A stretch of DNA of 64,000 bases from Sulfitobacter sp. D7 (GTDB lineage Bacteria; Pseudomonadota; Alphaproteobacteria; Rhodobacterales; Rhodobacteraceae): the NCBI RefSeq assembly GCF_003611275.1, contig NZ_CP020694.1, forward strand, positions 682,001-746,000, read 5' to 3'. The first letter of the stretch is position 1. The number at the start of each line of letters is the position of its first letter. This document shows, one piece after another, positions 39,201 to 47,313 of this stretch. The translations under genes were made by a program, and so were the position numbers. The notes below the pieces were generated by a model, which had not been told where the DNA came from, made no database searches, and saw only the letters and a list, made by a program, of their open reading frames with translations.

Positions 39201-39427
39201 ATCACCGCGCCCGCCGTGTTGACCGGCCCGTCGCGCAGCACGTCCATCATCGCTTGGAAGGGGGCCATGGCGTTGCAGATGCTCTGGGGCGTCTCGGGCC
39301 GCTCAAAACGCAGCACCGGCATGGGCGCATCCGGCAGTTGGTCATGGGGTGCATGCAACCGGCGCAGCCGCTCCAGCGGAAAGGGGCCGAGGTGCATGGG
39401 GCGGGACTTGGATGAAAAGAGCTTCAT
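36221..39427 (-). CDS. Self-sufficient reductive dehalogenase with fused flavin/[2Fe-2S] reductase
   Basis: A 1068-residue fusion. Residues ~60-280 and ~380-555 are two copies of the corrinoid-enzyme core fold (both start with GPVN, at 67-70 and 384-387). Only the second is followed by the two ferredoxin sites: Cys558/561/564/568 (CxxCxxCxxxCP) and Cys594/607/610/614. The C-terminal ~330 residues are a phthalate-dioxygenase-reductase-like unit: RPYS (802-805) for FMN, GGGIGIT (865-871) for NAD(P), and a plant-type [2Fe-2S] site at Cys1017/1022/1025/1053. No Tat signal is present, so it is cytoplasmic. This is the layout of oxygen-tolerant catabolic dehalogenases such as BhbA, which strip halide from halogenated phenolic acids. 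Epoxyqueuosine reductase is excluded by the fusion and cysteine layout. The substrate is unknown. A NitT/TauT-type transporter operon diverges 122 bases away. Confidence 0.88.
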   Translation of the reverse strand: MKLFSSKSRPMHLGPFPLERLRRLHAPHDQLPDAPMPVLRFERPETPQSICNAMAPFQAMMDVLRDGPVNTAGAVIPESPVERANHLKSFGYYNDASMMGVCSLPDEAHLATPRRSEGTAQLAEGLRSRQTKTLAAGVDVIMANLRDAVDAPETSIDTHSHALVVLTAYPRDPREDELGSDWIMDAQAERACLRGTENATVLAEYIRQLGFAAKVHSGTTADVNLGPMAVAAGLAVWEDNTLQAPWIGARFGLAVVTTDMDLAPDMPLVPLADQPWSVLKGPHWQLGTHGGVSARDVDPYARRDYAAGPHPFETLKRVDEPTTYIDAPNVPRVPKRGDLFARGQFGDMGPKVQNAMKGGHHVVKSAPSAAQRRLLGALILLQNGPVNDAAPAMTDSARNAANLKAASYFLGADAAGLSACPDWTWYSHDATGTPITPPHDQALSLIIDQGFDTMEGSSGDDWIAVSQSMRAYLRFSMLGGVMAQHLRNLGHSAKAHTVMDGDVLQPPLLLLAGLGEVSRIGEVILNPFLGPRLKSGVVTTTLPVTHDKPIDFGLQKFCEACNKCARECPSGAITAGPKKMFNGYEIWKSDSQKCATYRITNQGGAMCGRCMKTCPWNLEGLFAEAPFRWAASNIPAAAPLLAKLDDKVGKGRLNPVKKWWWDIERKPSGQFDTPAQPVNARDLQPDLDLKFEDQTLAVYPAPLAPHPWPYPDPMNREAGIAAHAALLSADEHRRKTAAGDTDHLHLYKVGSDTPVLDLRITEVIRLNATTALYDIAHPEGHDLPAWSAGAHLDLVVAPEFLRPYSLLGDPSDRKRYRIAVLREDAGRGGSALLHRVFTKGRRIFVGKPVNHFEMVEDAPHSLLMGGGIGITPMIAFAHRLHALGRPFDLHYSASDREAAAFAEELAQAPWADRVHLHISSESTRADLPAIMERSAPGTHVYTCGADAYMQSVMAAAEAAGIPEDARHLEYFSTPEVPDYVNHPFTLKLTSGREIAVSAEETAADALIAAGVPVDLKCSDGICGVCKCGLRGGAVEHRDFVLSAKQREGAIILCQSRAAEAGGVLELDL

Positions 39428-39549
39428 GGCAAATCGATGCCATGCTTTGAAATGAGATGCCAGTCCTGGTTGTGGCCGCTGCGGGCGCTCTCGCTTGACT
39501 TTCGGTCTGGCCGCCGACCATGCTGCGGCAAAATTGGAGGAGTGAGATT

Positions 39550-40569
39550 ATGACCCTGTTCAACCGCCGTCAGGCCATCGCAACTTTGGGCGCTGCAACC
39601 GCCGTGGGGCTGGCGGCACCGGCACTGGCGCAGAACCGCAAGATCACCGTGGGCGCGCTGCGTTTCACCAGCCACGCGGGCAGCTTTGTCGGCTTTGAGC
39701 GGGACTATTTCCAAGAGGCCGGTCTGGACGTTGAACTGCGCTTTTTCGAGGCCGCGCAGCCGATGGCCGTGGCGATTGCCAGCGGCGATGTGGACTATGC
39801 GATCACCGCGATCTCGGGCGGCTTGGTGTCGCTGGCGCAAAAGGGCGCGGTCAAGGTGATCGGCGGCGGCCTGCAAGAAGAGCCGGGCATCGACGGGCAG
39901 AAGTTCCTCGTTTCTGATGCGGCCTATCAGGCGGGCATCACCGAACCCAGCATGCTGGATGGCAAAAGCTTTGGCATGACGCAGGCCGGGTCGTCCTTTC
40001 ACTACATGGGCGCCAAAATGGCCGAGGCTGAGGGGATCAGCCTCAAGTTCAAGCCGCTGCAAAAAGTCGGCGCGGTGATCGGTGCGCTGAAGTCGGGCCA
40101 GATCGATGCGTGGTCGATCGTGCCGCATATTGCCAAGCCGCTGGCGGGATCGGGTGCCGTTCATATCATCGGCGATGTGGCGACCTATCTGCCGGATTAT
40201 CAGGTGACGACAGTCTTTACCTCGACCAAGAACGCCAGTGACGAACAGGAAATGACTAAGAATTTCCTTGCGGGCTATTCCAAAGGTGTCGCCGATTATA
40301 ACGCCGCGATGATCGCCAAGGACAGCGGCGATGCGGGCGTCGATGAGATGGTCGATCTGATCCATAAATATGTCTACACCGACCGCCCGCGCGACAAGGC
40401 GGCGCCCTCGATCATCAACGGCACCATGCGGTTGAACGAAGGTGCCAAGCTGAACGTGGCTTCGGTGCGTGACCAGTTGGAGTGGTTCCAGTCCGAAGGG
40501 CTGGTCGATGCCGACATCACGCTAGAGACGCTGATCGACACCTCTTATGTCGAGACGATGGGCAGCTAA
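39550..40569 (+). CDS. ABC transporter substrate-binding protein, NitT/TauT type
   Basis: A 339-residue periplasmic binding protein with a Tat-like signal (NRRQAIATLGAATAVGLAAPALA). ATG 39550 follows GGAGGAG. The mature part matches the NitT/TauT/SsuA class (ITVGALRFTSHAGSF, FEAAQPMAVAIASGDVDYAI). It diverges from the dehalogenase gene and shares a 122-base promoter region. It may bind an aromatic or sulfonate-like acid; inference. Confidence 0.87.
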   Translation: MTLFNRRQAIATLGAATAVGLAAPALAQNRKITVGALRFTSHAGSFVGFERDYFQEAGLDVELRFFEAAQPMAVAIASGDVDYAITAISGGLVSLAQKGAVKVIGGGLQEEPGIDGQKFLVSDAAYQAGITEPSMLDGKSFGMTQAGSSFHYMGAKMAEAEGISLKFKPLQKVGAVIGALKSGQIDAWSIVPHIAKPLAGSGAVHIIGDVATYLPDYQVTTVFTSTKNASDEQEMTKNFLAGYSKGVADYNAAMIAKDSGDAGVDEMVDLIHKYVYTDRPRDKAAPSIINGTMRLNEGAKLNVASVRDQLEWFQSEGLVDADITLETLIDTSYVETMGS

Positions 40570-40745
40570 GCGCGTTGCTTGCGTGATATGATCGCTTTGA
40601 ATGGCGCGTCCCCCACGGGCGCGCCTTTACCTTTTGCTCCCGCAGGGTGGCATTTCCGGCAGGCATCACTGGCAATGCAGAGGCGCCAAGATACCTTTGG
40701 TGCTGATGCGGGGCCAAGCCCCTGACCATAAAACGGGAATGTGCA

Positions 40746-42005
40746 GTGAGCGACGGCAGTTTTTTCGCCCTGAACGGCTATCATTTCGCCTTGGGGGCCG
40801 TCGGCGCCGTGGTGATCCTTGCCCATTGGCTGCCCCGCTTTTTCAGTCGGCGAGAGCCTGCCGCCTCGGGGCTGTTGATCCTTTTGGGCATGGGCGTTTT
40901 CGCCCTTGTTCCCGGCATGCCGAGTTTCCCCGACCCGCGCGCCACCCCCTTTCCATGGGAAATCGTGTCGGAGCTTTGCGTGATCGTCGCGCTCTTCGCG
41001 ACGGGGCTGCGGATCGACAGGCTTTCTGATTGGTCCCGCTGGGGGCCAACGGCGCGGTTGTTGGCGCTGACCATGCCGCTGACGATCCTGTCGGTCGCAG
41101 TGATGGGCTGGGCCTTTGCCGGGATGACTGCAGCCGGGGCGATTTTGCTGGGCGCGGTGATGGCACCCACCGATCCGGTTTTGGCCGCTGACGTGCAGGT
41201 TGGCCCGCCGCAGGAAGGGGGCGAACATCCGGTGCGTTTTGCCCTGACCACAGAGGCGGCGCTGAACGATGGTTTGGCCTTTCCCTTCGTCTACCTTGGT
41301 ATTCTGGTCGCGGCCGAAGGCTTGGCCCCGGCGACTTGGGGCGTGGAGTGGCTGGCGCGAGACGTCTTTTGGCGCATCTCTGTCGGCACCGTGATGGGCG
41401 CGGCGGGCGGTTGGGCCTTGGGGCAGGTGTTGTTCGCCGTGCCGCGCAAGGCGGTTCTGGCCGAGACATCTTCGGGCGTGGTGGCCTTGGCGGGGGTGCT
41501 CTTGTGCTATGGCACGACGGAGCTTGCCGAAGGCTATGGTTTCATCGCCGTGGCGGTGGCCGGTCTGGTGATCCGGCGGGTTGAGGCGGACCACGAATTC
41601 CACCGTCGTTTGCATGATTTCACCGCCGCCGTTGAGCACGCGCTGACGGCGCTTTTGCTGGTGGCGATTGGTGCGGTGTTGCCCGCCTTGCTGAGCGATC
41701 TGACCCTGTCGGGCGCGGTGATCGTGCTGGCGCTGATCTTTGTCGTGCGCCCCTTGGCGGGGTGGCTATCCCTTTTGGGAACGTCGCTCGAGACGCGCCC
41801 CCGCTGGGTTGTGGCGCTTTATGGGATCCGGGGGATCGGGTCGATCTACTACCTTGCCTATGCGGCGGGGAAGGTCGAGTTTCTGGACGAAGAGCCGCTT
41901 TGGGCGATGGTGGGTTTTGCGATCCTCGTGTCGACCTTGGTGCATGGTTTTACCGCCGGGATCGCGGTGGACGGCCTGAGCCGCAAAGAGGGTGAGCAGC
42001 CCTAA
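40746..42005 (+). CDS. Cation:proton antiporter, CPA1/NhaP type
   Basis: A 419-residue inner-membrane protein starting at GTG 40746 (an in-frame ATG is not seen nearby). About 12 hydrophobic segments; the core motifs APTDPV and TEAALNDGLAFP match CPA1 sodium/proton antiporters. It lies between the binding protein and the ATPase of the ABC system, on the same strand, an unusual placement for an antiporter. Confidence 0.82.
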   Translation: MSDGSFFALNGYHFALGAVGAVVILAHWLPRFFSRREPAASGLLILLGMGVFALVPGMPSFPDPRATPFPWEIVSELCVIVALFATGLRIDRLSDWSRWGPTARLLALTMPLTILSVAVMGWAFAGMTAAGAILLGAVMAPTDPVLAADVQVGPPQEGGEHPVRFALTTEAALNDGLAFPFVYLGILVAAEGLAPATWGVEWLARDVFWRISVGTVMGAAGGWALGQVLFAVPRKAVLAETSSGVVALAGVLLCYGTTELAEGYGFIAVAVAGLVIRRVEADHEFHRRLHDFTAAVEHALTALLLVAIGAVLPALLSDLTLSGAVIVLALIFVVRPLAGWLSLLGTSLETRPRWVVALYGIRGIGSIYYLAYAAGKVEFLDEEPLWAMVGFAILVSTLVHGFTAGIAVDGLSRKEGEQP

Positions 42006-42086
42006 GCGCGCCACCGGCGCAGGGCGGTTGCGCCGGGACGCGGATCGCACATTGCGCGCGGGGCGTTTTTGCCGGAAAAGGGCGGC

Positions 42087-42854
42087 ATGGACCTCAAGCT
42101 TTCCTCCGTCAGCCATTATTATGGCGATACCCAAGTGCTGCGTGACATCACGCTCGATATTCCTTCTGGCCAGATCGTTTGCATCGTCGGCCCCTCCGGC
42201 TGTGGCAAATCCACCCTGCTGCGCATGCTCGGCGGGTTGGAGCGGCCCAGCGAAGGCCGCGTGCTGCAAATGGGCGATGCGCCTGAGGGCTGTCTGAACC
42301 CGCTCACTTATATTTTCCAAGATTTCGCGCTGCTGCCGTGGCGCACGGTGCGGGGCAATGTGGCGCTGGTGCTTGAGGATCACGGGCTGGGCAAGGCGCA
42401 GCGTGAGGCGATCATCGCCGATGTGTTGGCGCGGACCAAATTGACCGATTTCTCCGATGCGCTGCCCAAACAGCTTTCGGGCGGCATGAAGCAGCGCGTG
42501 GCGATTGCCCGTGCGCTGGCGGTGAACCCGGCGGTGATGCTGATGGACGAGCCGCTGAGCGCGCTCGACAGCCAGACCCGCGAGCTTTTGATGGACGACC
42601 TTGTGGCGCTCTGGACGCGGCAGCCGTTCACGGCGGTCTATGTGACCCACAACCTCGCTGAAGCGGTGCGGTTGGGGCATAAGATCGTCGTGCTCTCGCG
42701 CCGTCCGGGTGAATTGCGCGAGGTGGTGAACCTAGACATACCGCTGGCCGAGCGGCGCCATGGCGACCCGGCGTTGGAGGCGCAGCAACAGCACCTATGG
42801 GGGCTGATGCGCGATGAGGCCGCGGCGGCGGATGCGGAGTTGATCGATGGCTGA
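42087..42854 (+). CDS. ABC transporter ATP-binding protein, NitT/TauT type
   Basis: A 255-residue ATPase. ATG 42087 (MDLKLSSVSHYY) is preferred over the TTG at 42069. Walker A is GPSGCGKST, the Q-loop is IFQDFALLPW, signature LSGGMKQR, Walker B VMLMDEPLSALD. It overlaps the permease gene by eight bases and energises the transporter. Confidence 0.93.
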   Translation: MDLKLSSVSHYYGDTQVLRDITLDIPSGQIVCIVGPSGCGKSTLLRMLGGLERPSEGRVLQMGDAPEGCLNPLTYIFQDFALLPWRTVRGNVALVLEDHGLGKAQREAIIADVLARTKLTDFSDALPKQLSGGMKQRVAIARALAVNPAVMLMDEPLSALDSQTRELLMDDLVALWTRQPFTAVYVTHNLAEAVRLGHKIVVLSRRPGELREVVNLDIPLAERRHGDPALEAQQQHLWGLMRDEAAAADAELIDG

Positions 42855-43653
42855 AATAACGGATGTGAATGCCCGCGAAGTCACCTTTCGCGGCGGTGGC
42901 TTCCAGCCCGGCACGCGGCGGGGCGTGGGGCTTGCGGTTTTCGTGGTGCTGATCCTACTGGCGGAATGGGGCACGCGCAGCGGCTTTATCTCGGCCCTGA
43001 CGTTGCCTCGGCCCAGCGATGTGCTGCTGACATTTCAAGAGCTTTATCAGTCGGGGATGTTGTTCAAACATCTCGTGCCCTCGCTGACCCGTCTGGCGGT
43101 GGGCGCGCTGATCGGCGCGTCGGTCGGGATCGGTGTTGGCATTTTGATCGGGCTGTTTTCTTTGGCCCGCGCGGGTCTGGTGCCGCTGGTGGCGGCGATT
43201 TTCCCCATTCCCAAGATCGCGCTGTTGCCGCTGTTTGTGATTTGGTTCGGCATTGATGAGGCGAGTAAGTACGCGCTGATCGCCTTTGGCACTTTCACGC
43301 CCACCGTTGTCGCCACCTATGCGGCGGTCGACAATGTGGACCGGGTGTTGATCCGCATGGGGCAGAGTTTCGGCCTTGGTTGGTGGTCGATTGTCTCGAA
43401 AATCGTGGTGCCCGGCGCGATGCCGGGGATCCTCTCGGGGCTGCGGATTTCGCTGACCATCGCGATTATTTTGTTGGTGGCTGCCGAGATGCTGGGCGCG
43501 GAATATGGAATCGGGGCGTATATTTTGCAGGCGGGGAGCCTGTATGATTTGGAGCGTCTGTTTGCGGGTGTGGTGATCCTGTCGCTGCTGGGCGTGGCGG
43601 TGTCTGCGGCTGTTGCCTTCGTGGAACGGCGCGTGCTGAGCTGGCGGGTCTGA
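42847..43653 (+). CDS. ABC transporter permease, NitT/TauT type
   Basis: A 268-residue integral membrane protein with about six helices and a BPD-permease EAA loop (around VPGAMPGILSGLRIS, ~residue 188). It completes the binding protein-ATPase-permease set. No further gene follows on this strand for 326 bases. Confidence 0.92.
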   Translation: MAEITDVNAREVTFRGGGFQPGTRRGVGLAVFVVLILLAEWGTRSGFISALTLPRPSDVLLTFQELYQSGMLFKHLVPSLTRLAVGALIGASVGIGVGILIGLFSLARAGLVPLVAAIFPIPKIALLPLFVIWFGIDEASKYALIAFGTFTPTVVATYAAVDNVDRVLIRMGQSFGLGWWSIVSKIVVPGAMPGILSGLRISLTIAIILLVAAEMLGAEYGIGAYILQAGSLYDLERLFAGVVILSLLGVAVSAAVAFVERRVLSWRV

Positions 43654-43979
43654 GGGCCAGCGCCTGACCGCGGGTTGGCGATCTGACGTAAATTGGTGCC
43701 ACTTTATTTCTCGGCTTTGATGTGCGGTCCGCGAGGGCACACCCAGCCTCACCAAATCGCCTACCCGGTCGCACCAAAGGTGCGCTCATATAGGCTGGCA
43801 CGCCTCCGGCGTGACGGGCGGGCAGGCGATGGCCCGGCGCCTACGGCTTGTCCCGGGCCCGGGTGGTAGTCAAAACGTTGAGAGCCCGGCGCCTGCGGCT
43901 TGATTCCGGGACCGGGGTGGCAACATCGATCCATTTGCTTATCAATAGCGCCAACCGCCCTCACAAACGGACCCCTCCC
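43654..43979. other. Intergenic region with short imperfect repeat
   Basis: No gene is supported. The region carries two similar ~35-base GC-rich units described separately and the ribosome-binding area of the aminotransferase gene. Confidence 0.5.
43832..43920. repeat. Two-copy imperfect direct repeat
   Basis: Bases 43832-43866 and 43884-43920 share GCCCGGCGCCT, CGGCTTG and GGGTGG blocks separated by small differences, with a 17-base spacer. Each unit can form a local GC hairpin. Possibly a dispersed intergenic element. Confidence 0.6.
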
Positions 43980-44894
43980 ATGACCGAACACACCACCACC
44001 CACGCCGCCGACGAAGACGCCCGAAACCAGGACATCAAGATCTACGTCAACGGCGACATCGTGCACCGCGACGAGGCCAAGGTCTCGGTCTATGACGCGG
44101 GCTTCATGCTGGGCGACGGCATCTGGGAAGGCATGCGCCTCTATAACGGGACATGGGCGTTCTTCGACGAGCATATGGACCGCTTCTTTAATTCCTGCAA
44201 AGCAATCTCGCTCGACGTGGGCCTGGACAAAGACGGCATCGCCGAGGCGCTGCGCCGCACGGCAGAGGCGAACGACATGCACAGTGACGTGCACTGCCGC
44301 CTAATGCTCACGCGGGGGATCAAGGATAAACCCTTCCAGCACCCCTCGCTCAGCACCACCGGGCCGACGCTGGTGATCATCATGGAGCATTCCAAACCCG
44401 TGGATCGCCTGCAATCTGCGGGCATTCGTTTGGCGAGCGTCCCGCAGGTGCGCGGGCTGCCACATAGCCAAGACCCCAAGCTTAACAGTCATTCCAAGCT
44501 GAACTGCATCATCGCCTGCCTTCAGGCCGAGGAAGTGGGCGCGGATGAGGCGCTGATGCTCGACCCGCATGGTTTTGTGAACACCACCAACGCTTGCAAC
44601 TTTTTCATCGTGCGGCGGGGGGAGGTTTGGACCTCGACCGGGGACTATTGCATGAACGGGGTGACGCGGCAAAAGGTGATCGACCTGTGCCATGAAAACG
44701 GCATTCCGATGCGGGAGAAGAACTTCTCGCTCTACGAAGCTTATGGCGCGGATGAAGCCTTTCTCACTGGCACCTTTGGCGCGCAGACCCCGGTGGCAGA
44801 GATTGACGGCAAGGCCATCGGCAGCGGAGAACGGCCCGTCACCAAACGCATTCAGGCGCTTTATAAAGAGCTGATCAAACAGCACACGGCCTAA
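43980..44894 (+). CDS. Class IV aminotransferase (BCAT/D-amino acid transaminase-like)
   Basis: A 304-residue PLP enzyme from ATG 43980. Fold-type IV features include YDAGFMLGDGIWEGMRL, split as YDAGFMLGDG and IWEGMR, the PLP-lysine region HSKLNCIIA (~174-182), the EALMLDPHG strand with the conserved glutamate, and a late FLTGTFG. The family covers branched-chain, D-alanine and aminodeoxychorismate lyase enzymes; this member resembles the BCAT-like group but the substrate is not certain. Confidence 0.87.
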   Translation: MTEHTTTHAADEDARNQDIKIYVNGDIVHRDEAKVSVYDAGFMLGDGIWEGMRLYNGTWAFFDEHMDRFFNSCKAISLDVGLDKDGIAEALRRTAEANDMHSDVHCRLMLTRGIKDKPFQHPSLSTTGPTLVIIMEHSKPVDRLQSAGIRLASVPQVRGLPHSQDPKLNSHSKLNCIIACLQAEEVGADEALMLDPHGFVNTTNACNFFIVRRGEVWTSTGDYCMNGVTRQKVIDLCHENGIPMREKNFSLYEAYGADEAFLTGTFGAQTPVAEIDGKAIGSGERPVTKRIQALYKELIKQHTA

Positions 44895-44906
44895 GGGCCA
44901 AGCGGT

Positions 44907-44930
44907 GCCCGCCCCCGCGAAGGGGCGGGC
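44907..44930. terminator. Bidirectional terminator
   Basis: GCCCGCCCC (44907-44915) and GGGGCGGGC (44922-44930) form a perfect nine-base stem with a six-base loop between convergent genes. Confidence 0.8.
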
Positions 44931-44936
44931 GGCATT

Positions 44937-46346
44937 TCAGGACACCATGCGTTTCAGCACTGGCACACGGCGCAGCAACAACCAATCCAGCAGCCCGACG
45001 ACCAGCAGGGTGATCCCCGCCATTGGAAAGGCCAGCGCCACGGCCAGACCGACCACAACCGCGCCTTTCCAAAGCGTCATATTGCGCGGCGGAGGCGGGG
45101 CCGCGAGCCAGCCCGCCGGGTTTGTCGGGCGGCGTTTCCACCACATCACCACGCCAGAGACGCAAAGAAAGATCACCGACAGGCAAAAGAGCGTATTGGC
45201 CATGACACTCGGCCAGCCCAAGGTGCCCATATGCAGCGCGATGCCCACGGCCATCGCCTTGCCCGCCAGCGAATAATCCGCGTAGCGCACATCGGCGAGG
45301 ACCTTGCCCGTGTGCCGGTCGATATGCACCGTGCGGTCGCTGGTGGGGTCGGTCGCATCGCTGTTCATCGTATCCCGGCTTAGGGTCCAGACACCCTCTT
45401 TGCCCTGCGGCAGGTTCATCTGGTAGCGTGCGTCAAACCCGATCTGCCGCGCCAGCGCATCAATCGTGTCGAGCGTGGCAGGCGTGCCTTCGGCCAGCCC
45501 CGTAACACCGGCATCACTGCCCGAGGCGGGCATCGGGGTCTGCTCCAGCGCCCATGGCACTTCCTTGGGGCCGTGGTTCATCTTGGCGTGGATGTCATCC
45601 GACAGCGGCGCATCCCATTTCTCCGCCGGGAACTGGCTCCATGCCTGCACCATTTTCTCCCCCCAGACTCCGGCCCATGACAGGCCCGAGATGAGGAAGA
45701 AGAACAGCACGACCGAGACCCAAAGCCCGATCGCCCCATGAAGCGACCTCCACAGCGCCCGCCCACGACCGAAACGGGGCAGCAGCGCCGCCCGCCATCC
45801 GGTGCCGCGCGGCCACCAAAGGTAGAGCCCCGTCGCGATCAGCACCATCCCAAGCGAGGCGGCGATTTCGATCATGCGGTCGCCGGTGACGCCCAGCAGC
45901 AGGTTGGCGTGAATGTTGTCGGCCATGTCATACCACCCGCTGCGGCGCGGAAAGCTGGCGAGGATTTCGGCGGTATAGGGGTCGACGGTGACCATCGCCG
46001 CCACGTCATTCGCATCGACGCGAAAGATCGCGGCCAGATCACCGGCACGGGGGGCGACATATTGCACGAGGGCGCCGCCCTCGATGCTGGCCTGCGCGGC
46101 GGCGGCTTGTTCGGACACCGCAAGCGGCGCGCCCTGCGGATGCACGGCAATTCGCTCTCCGTCCCGCCCGCCGATAAAGGCGATCCAGAGCATCACAAGC
46201 CCGGTAAGGGCGAGCATGATGAAGAAGGGGATGACGTAAAGCCCGGCATAGAAATGCCAGCGCCATGCGGCGCGGTAAAAGCTGTTCGCATGCTGCGTGT
46301 TGTCGTTTTGCAGGGCTGTCGCGCCTGCAGGAGTGATGGAAACCAT
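44937..46346 (-). CDS. PepSY-associated transmembrane protein
   Basis: A 469-residue inner-membrane protein of the PepSY-TM family. The N-terminus WRWHFYAGLYVIPFFIMLAL and internal WYDMADNIHANLLLG are family hallmarks; large periplasmic loops sit between about five helices. PepSY-TM proteins often work in siderophore or copper uptake and flavin-linked reduction. Last gene of a minus-strand group with copper-related genes. Confidence 0.87.
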   Translation of the reverse strand: MVSITPAGATALQNDNTQHANSFYRAAWRWHFYAGLYVIPFFIMLALTGLVMLWIAFIGGRDGERIAVHPQGAPLAVSEQAAAAQASIEGGALVQYVAPRAGDLAAIFRVDANDVAAMVTVDPYTAEILASFPRRSGWYDMADNIHANLLLGVTGDRMIEIAASLGMVLIATGLYLWWPRGTGWRAALLPRFGRGRALWRSLHGAIGLWVSVVLFFFLISGLSWAGVWGEKMVQAWSQFPAEKWDAPLSDDIHAKMNHGPKEVPWALEQTPMPASGSDAGVTGLAEGTPATLDTIDALARQIGFDARYQMNLPQGKEGVWTLSRDTMNSDATDPTSDRTVHIDRHTGKVLADVRYADYSLAGKAMAVGIALHMGTLGWPSVMANTLFCLSVIFLCVSGVVMWWKRRPTNPAGWLAAPPPPRNMTLWKGAVVVGLAVALAFPMAGITLLVVGLLDWLLLRRVPVLKRMVS

Positions 46347-46386
46347 ATGTTTGGTCCTCTGACTGAATTGATCTGTTGGATGAGGG

Positions 46387-46761
46387 TCAGAGAGACCGTG
46401 GCGGTGCCCGTGCGCGTTTGACGGTGGCGCGGCGCGGTATTGGCTCCGTGCTGGGAGCAGGGGGCAGCAGTGGCGCAGGATCGATGGCGGCGGCTAAGGG
46501 GGCCACCACCAGCCCCTTGCGCTGCGCGGCGAGGGGGTGCTGGTTCCAGTCGCAGGGTTTATGTTCAGGCTCAACCGGTGTGCCATCCGGCCCGACGGTC
46601 ACCGTCTCCACCCCGTGACCTGTGCACAGCACCATGGTCAGCGCGCCTTGCTGGCGCTCTGGCATGGTTCCGGGCGCAAGCGTCGAGAACGCCCCAAACA
46701 ACACCACCACCGCCCAAAGGCAGAGGTGTCGAAGCGGGCCGGTCAACGCCTTGCGGCGCAT
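46387..46761 (-). CDS. Small DUF2946-like membrane-anchored protein
   Basis: A 124-residue protein with an N-terminal hydrophobic segment and a short export domain with VLCTGHG and HKPCDWNQHPLA. Cys/His pairs of this sort occur in DUF2946 proteins from copper-related loci. The family call is tentative; function unknown. It is 19 bases downstream of the PCu(A)C gene on the same strand. Confidence 0.7.
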   Translation of the reverse strand: MRRKALTGPLRHLCLWAVVVLFGAFSTLAPGTMPERQQGALTMVLCTGHGVETVTVGPDGTPVEPEHKPCDWNQHPLAAQRKGLVVAPLAAAIDPAPLLPPAPSTEPIPRRATVKRARAPPRSL

Positions 46762-46779
46762 CCTGCGACTGGCTTGGGG

Positions 46780-47271
46780 TTAGTGTTTTTGCGCGTGCGC
46801 GCCGTGATCCATGGCGCCCGCATCATGCCCGCGGCGGCTTTCGACGTTGAATATCACCTCCAAGGTCCCGGCCTTTTCAAAGGTCAGGGTGGCGGGGATT
46901 TTCTCACCTTCCTCAAAAGGGTCACCGTCGAGGCCCATGAACATGATATGCAGCCCACCGGGCTTAAGCGTCACCGTCTCACCTGCAGGCAGATCGAGGC
47001 CGTCGATATGCGACATGCGCGCGACGCCCATATCATCGGTGGTCGTCTGATGGAGGGAGACTTCGTCGAAGCCCTCGGCGCTGATGCTGACGAGGCGGTC
47101 TGCGCTGTCTCCGCCATTGGTGATCGTCAGATAGCCGCCGCCGACGCGGGCGGTTTTCGGGGTTTCAAAGGCCACCGGATGATCGACGGTCAAAGCACCG
47201 GCGGTGTACTCATGCGCGGCGGCGGGCAGGGCAAGTAGGGCAGCCAAGGCTGCGGTATAGAAAGTTTTCAT
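46780..47271 (-). CDS. Copper chaperone PCu(A)C domain protein
   Basis: A 163-residue exported protein with a signal peptide (to about residue 19, PAAAHEYTAGAL). The copper-binding PCu(A)C motif H-x-n-M-x-n-H-x-M is visible as VSLHQTTTDDMGVARMSH and later GLHIMFMGL. Periplasmic copper delivery to cytochrome oxidase is the known family role. Confidence 0.93.
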   Translation of the reverse strand: MKTFYTAALAALLALPAAAHEYTAGALTVDHPVAFETPKTARVGGGYLTITNGGDSADRLVSISAEGFDEVSLHQTTTDDMGVARMSHIDGLDLPAGETVTLKPGGLHIMFMGLDGDPFEEGEKIPATLTFEKAGTLEVIFNVESRRGHDAGAMDHGAHAQKH

Positions 47272-47313
47272 TGTCGTGGTCCATTGTCTGAGTATTGCGA
47301 AAGAAGCGATGGC

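Noticed and set aside
36221..39427. Epoxyqueuosine reductase (QueG)
   Set aside because: QueG has one corrinoid core and two ferredoxin sites but no fused flavin/[2Fe-2S] reductase and is about a third of this length.
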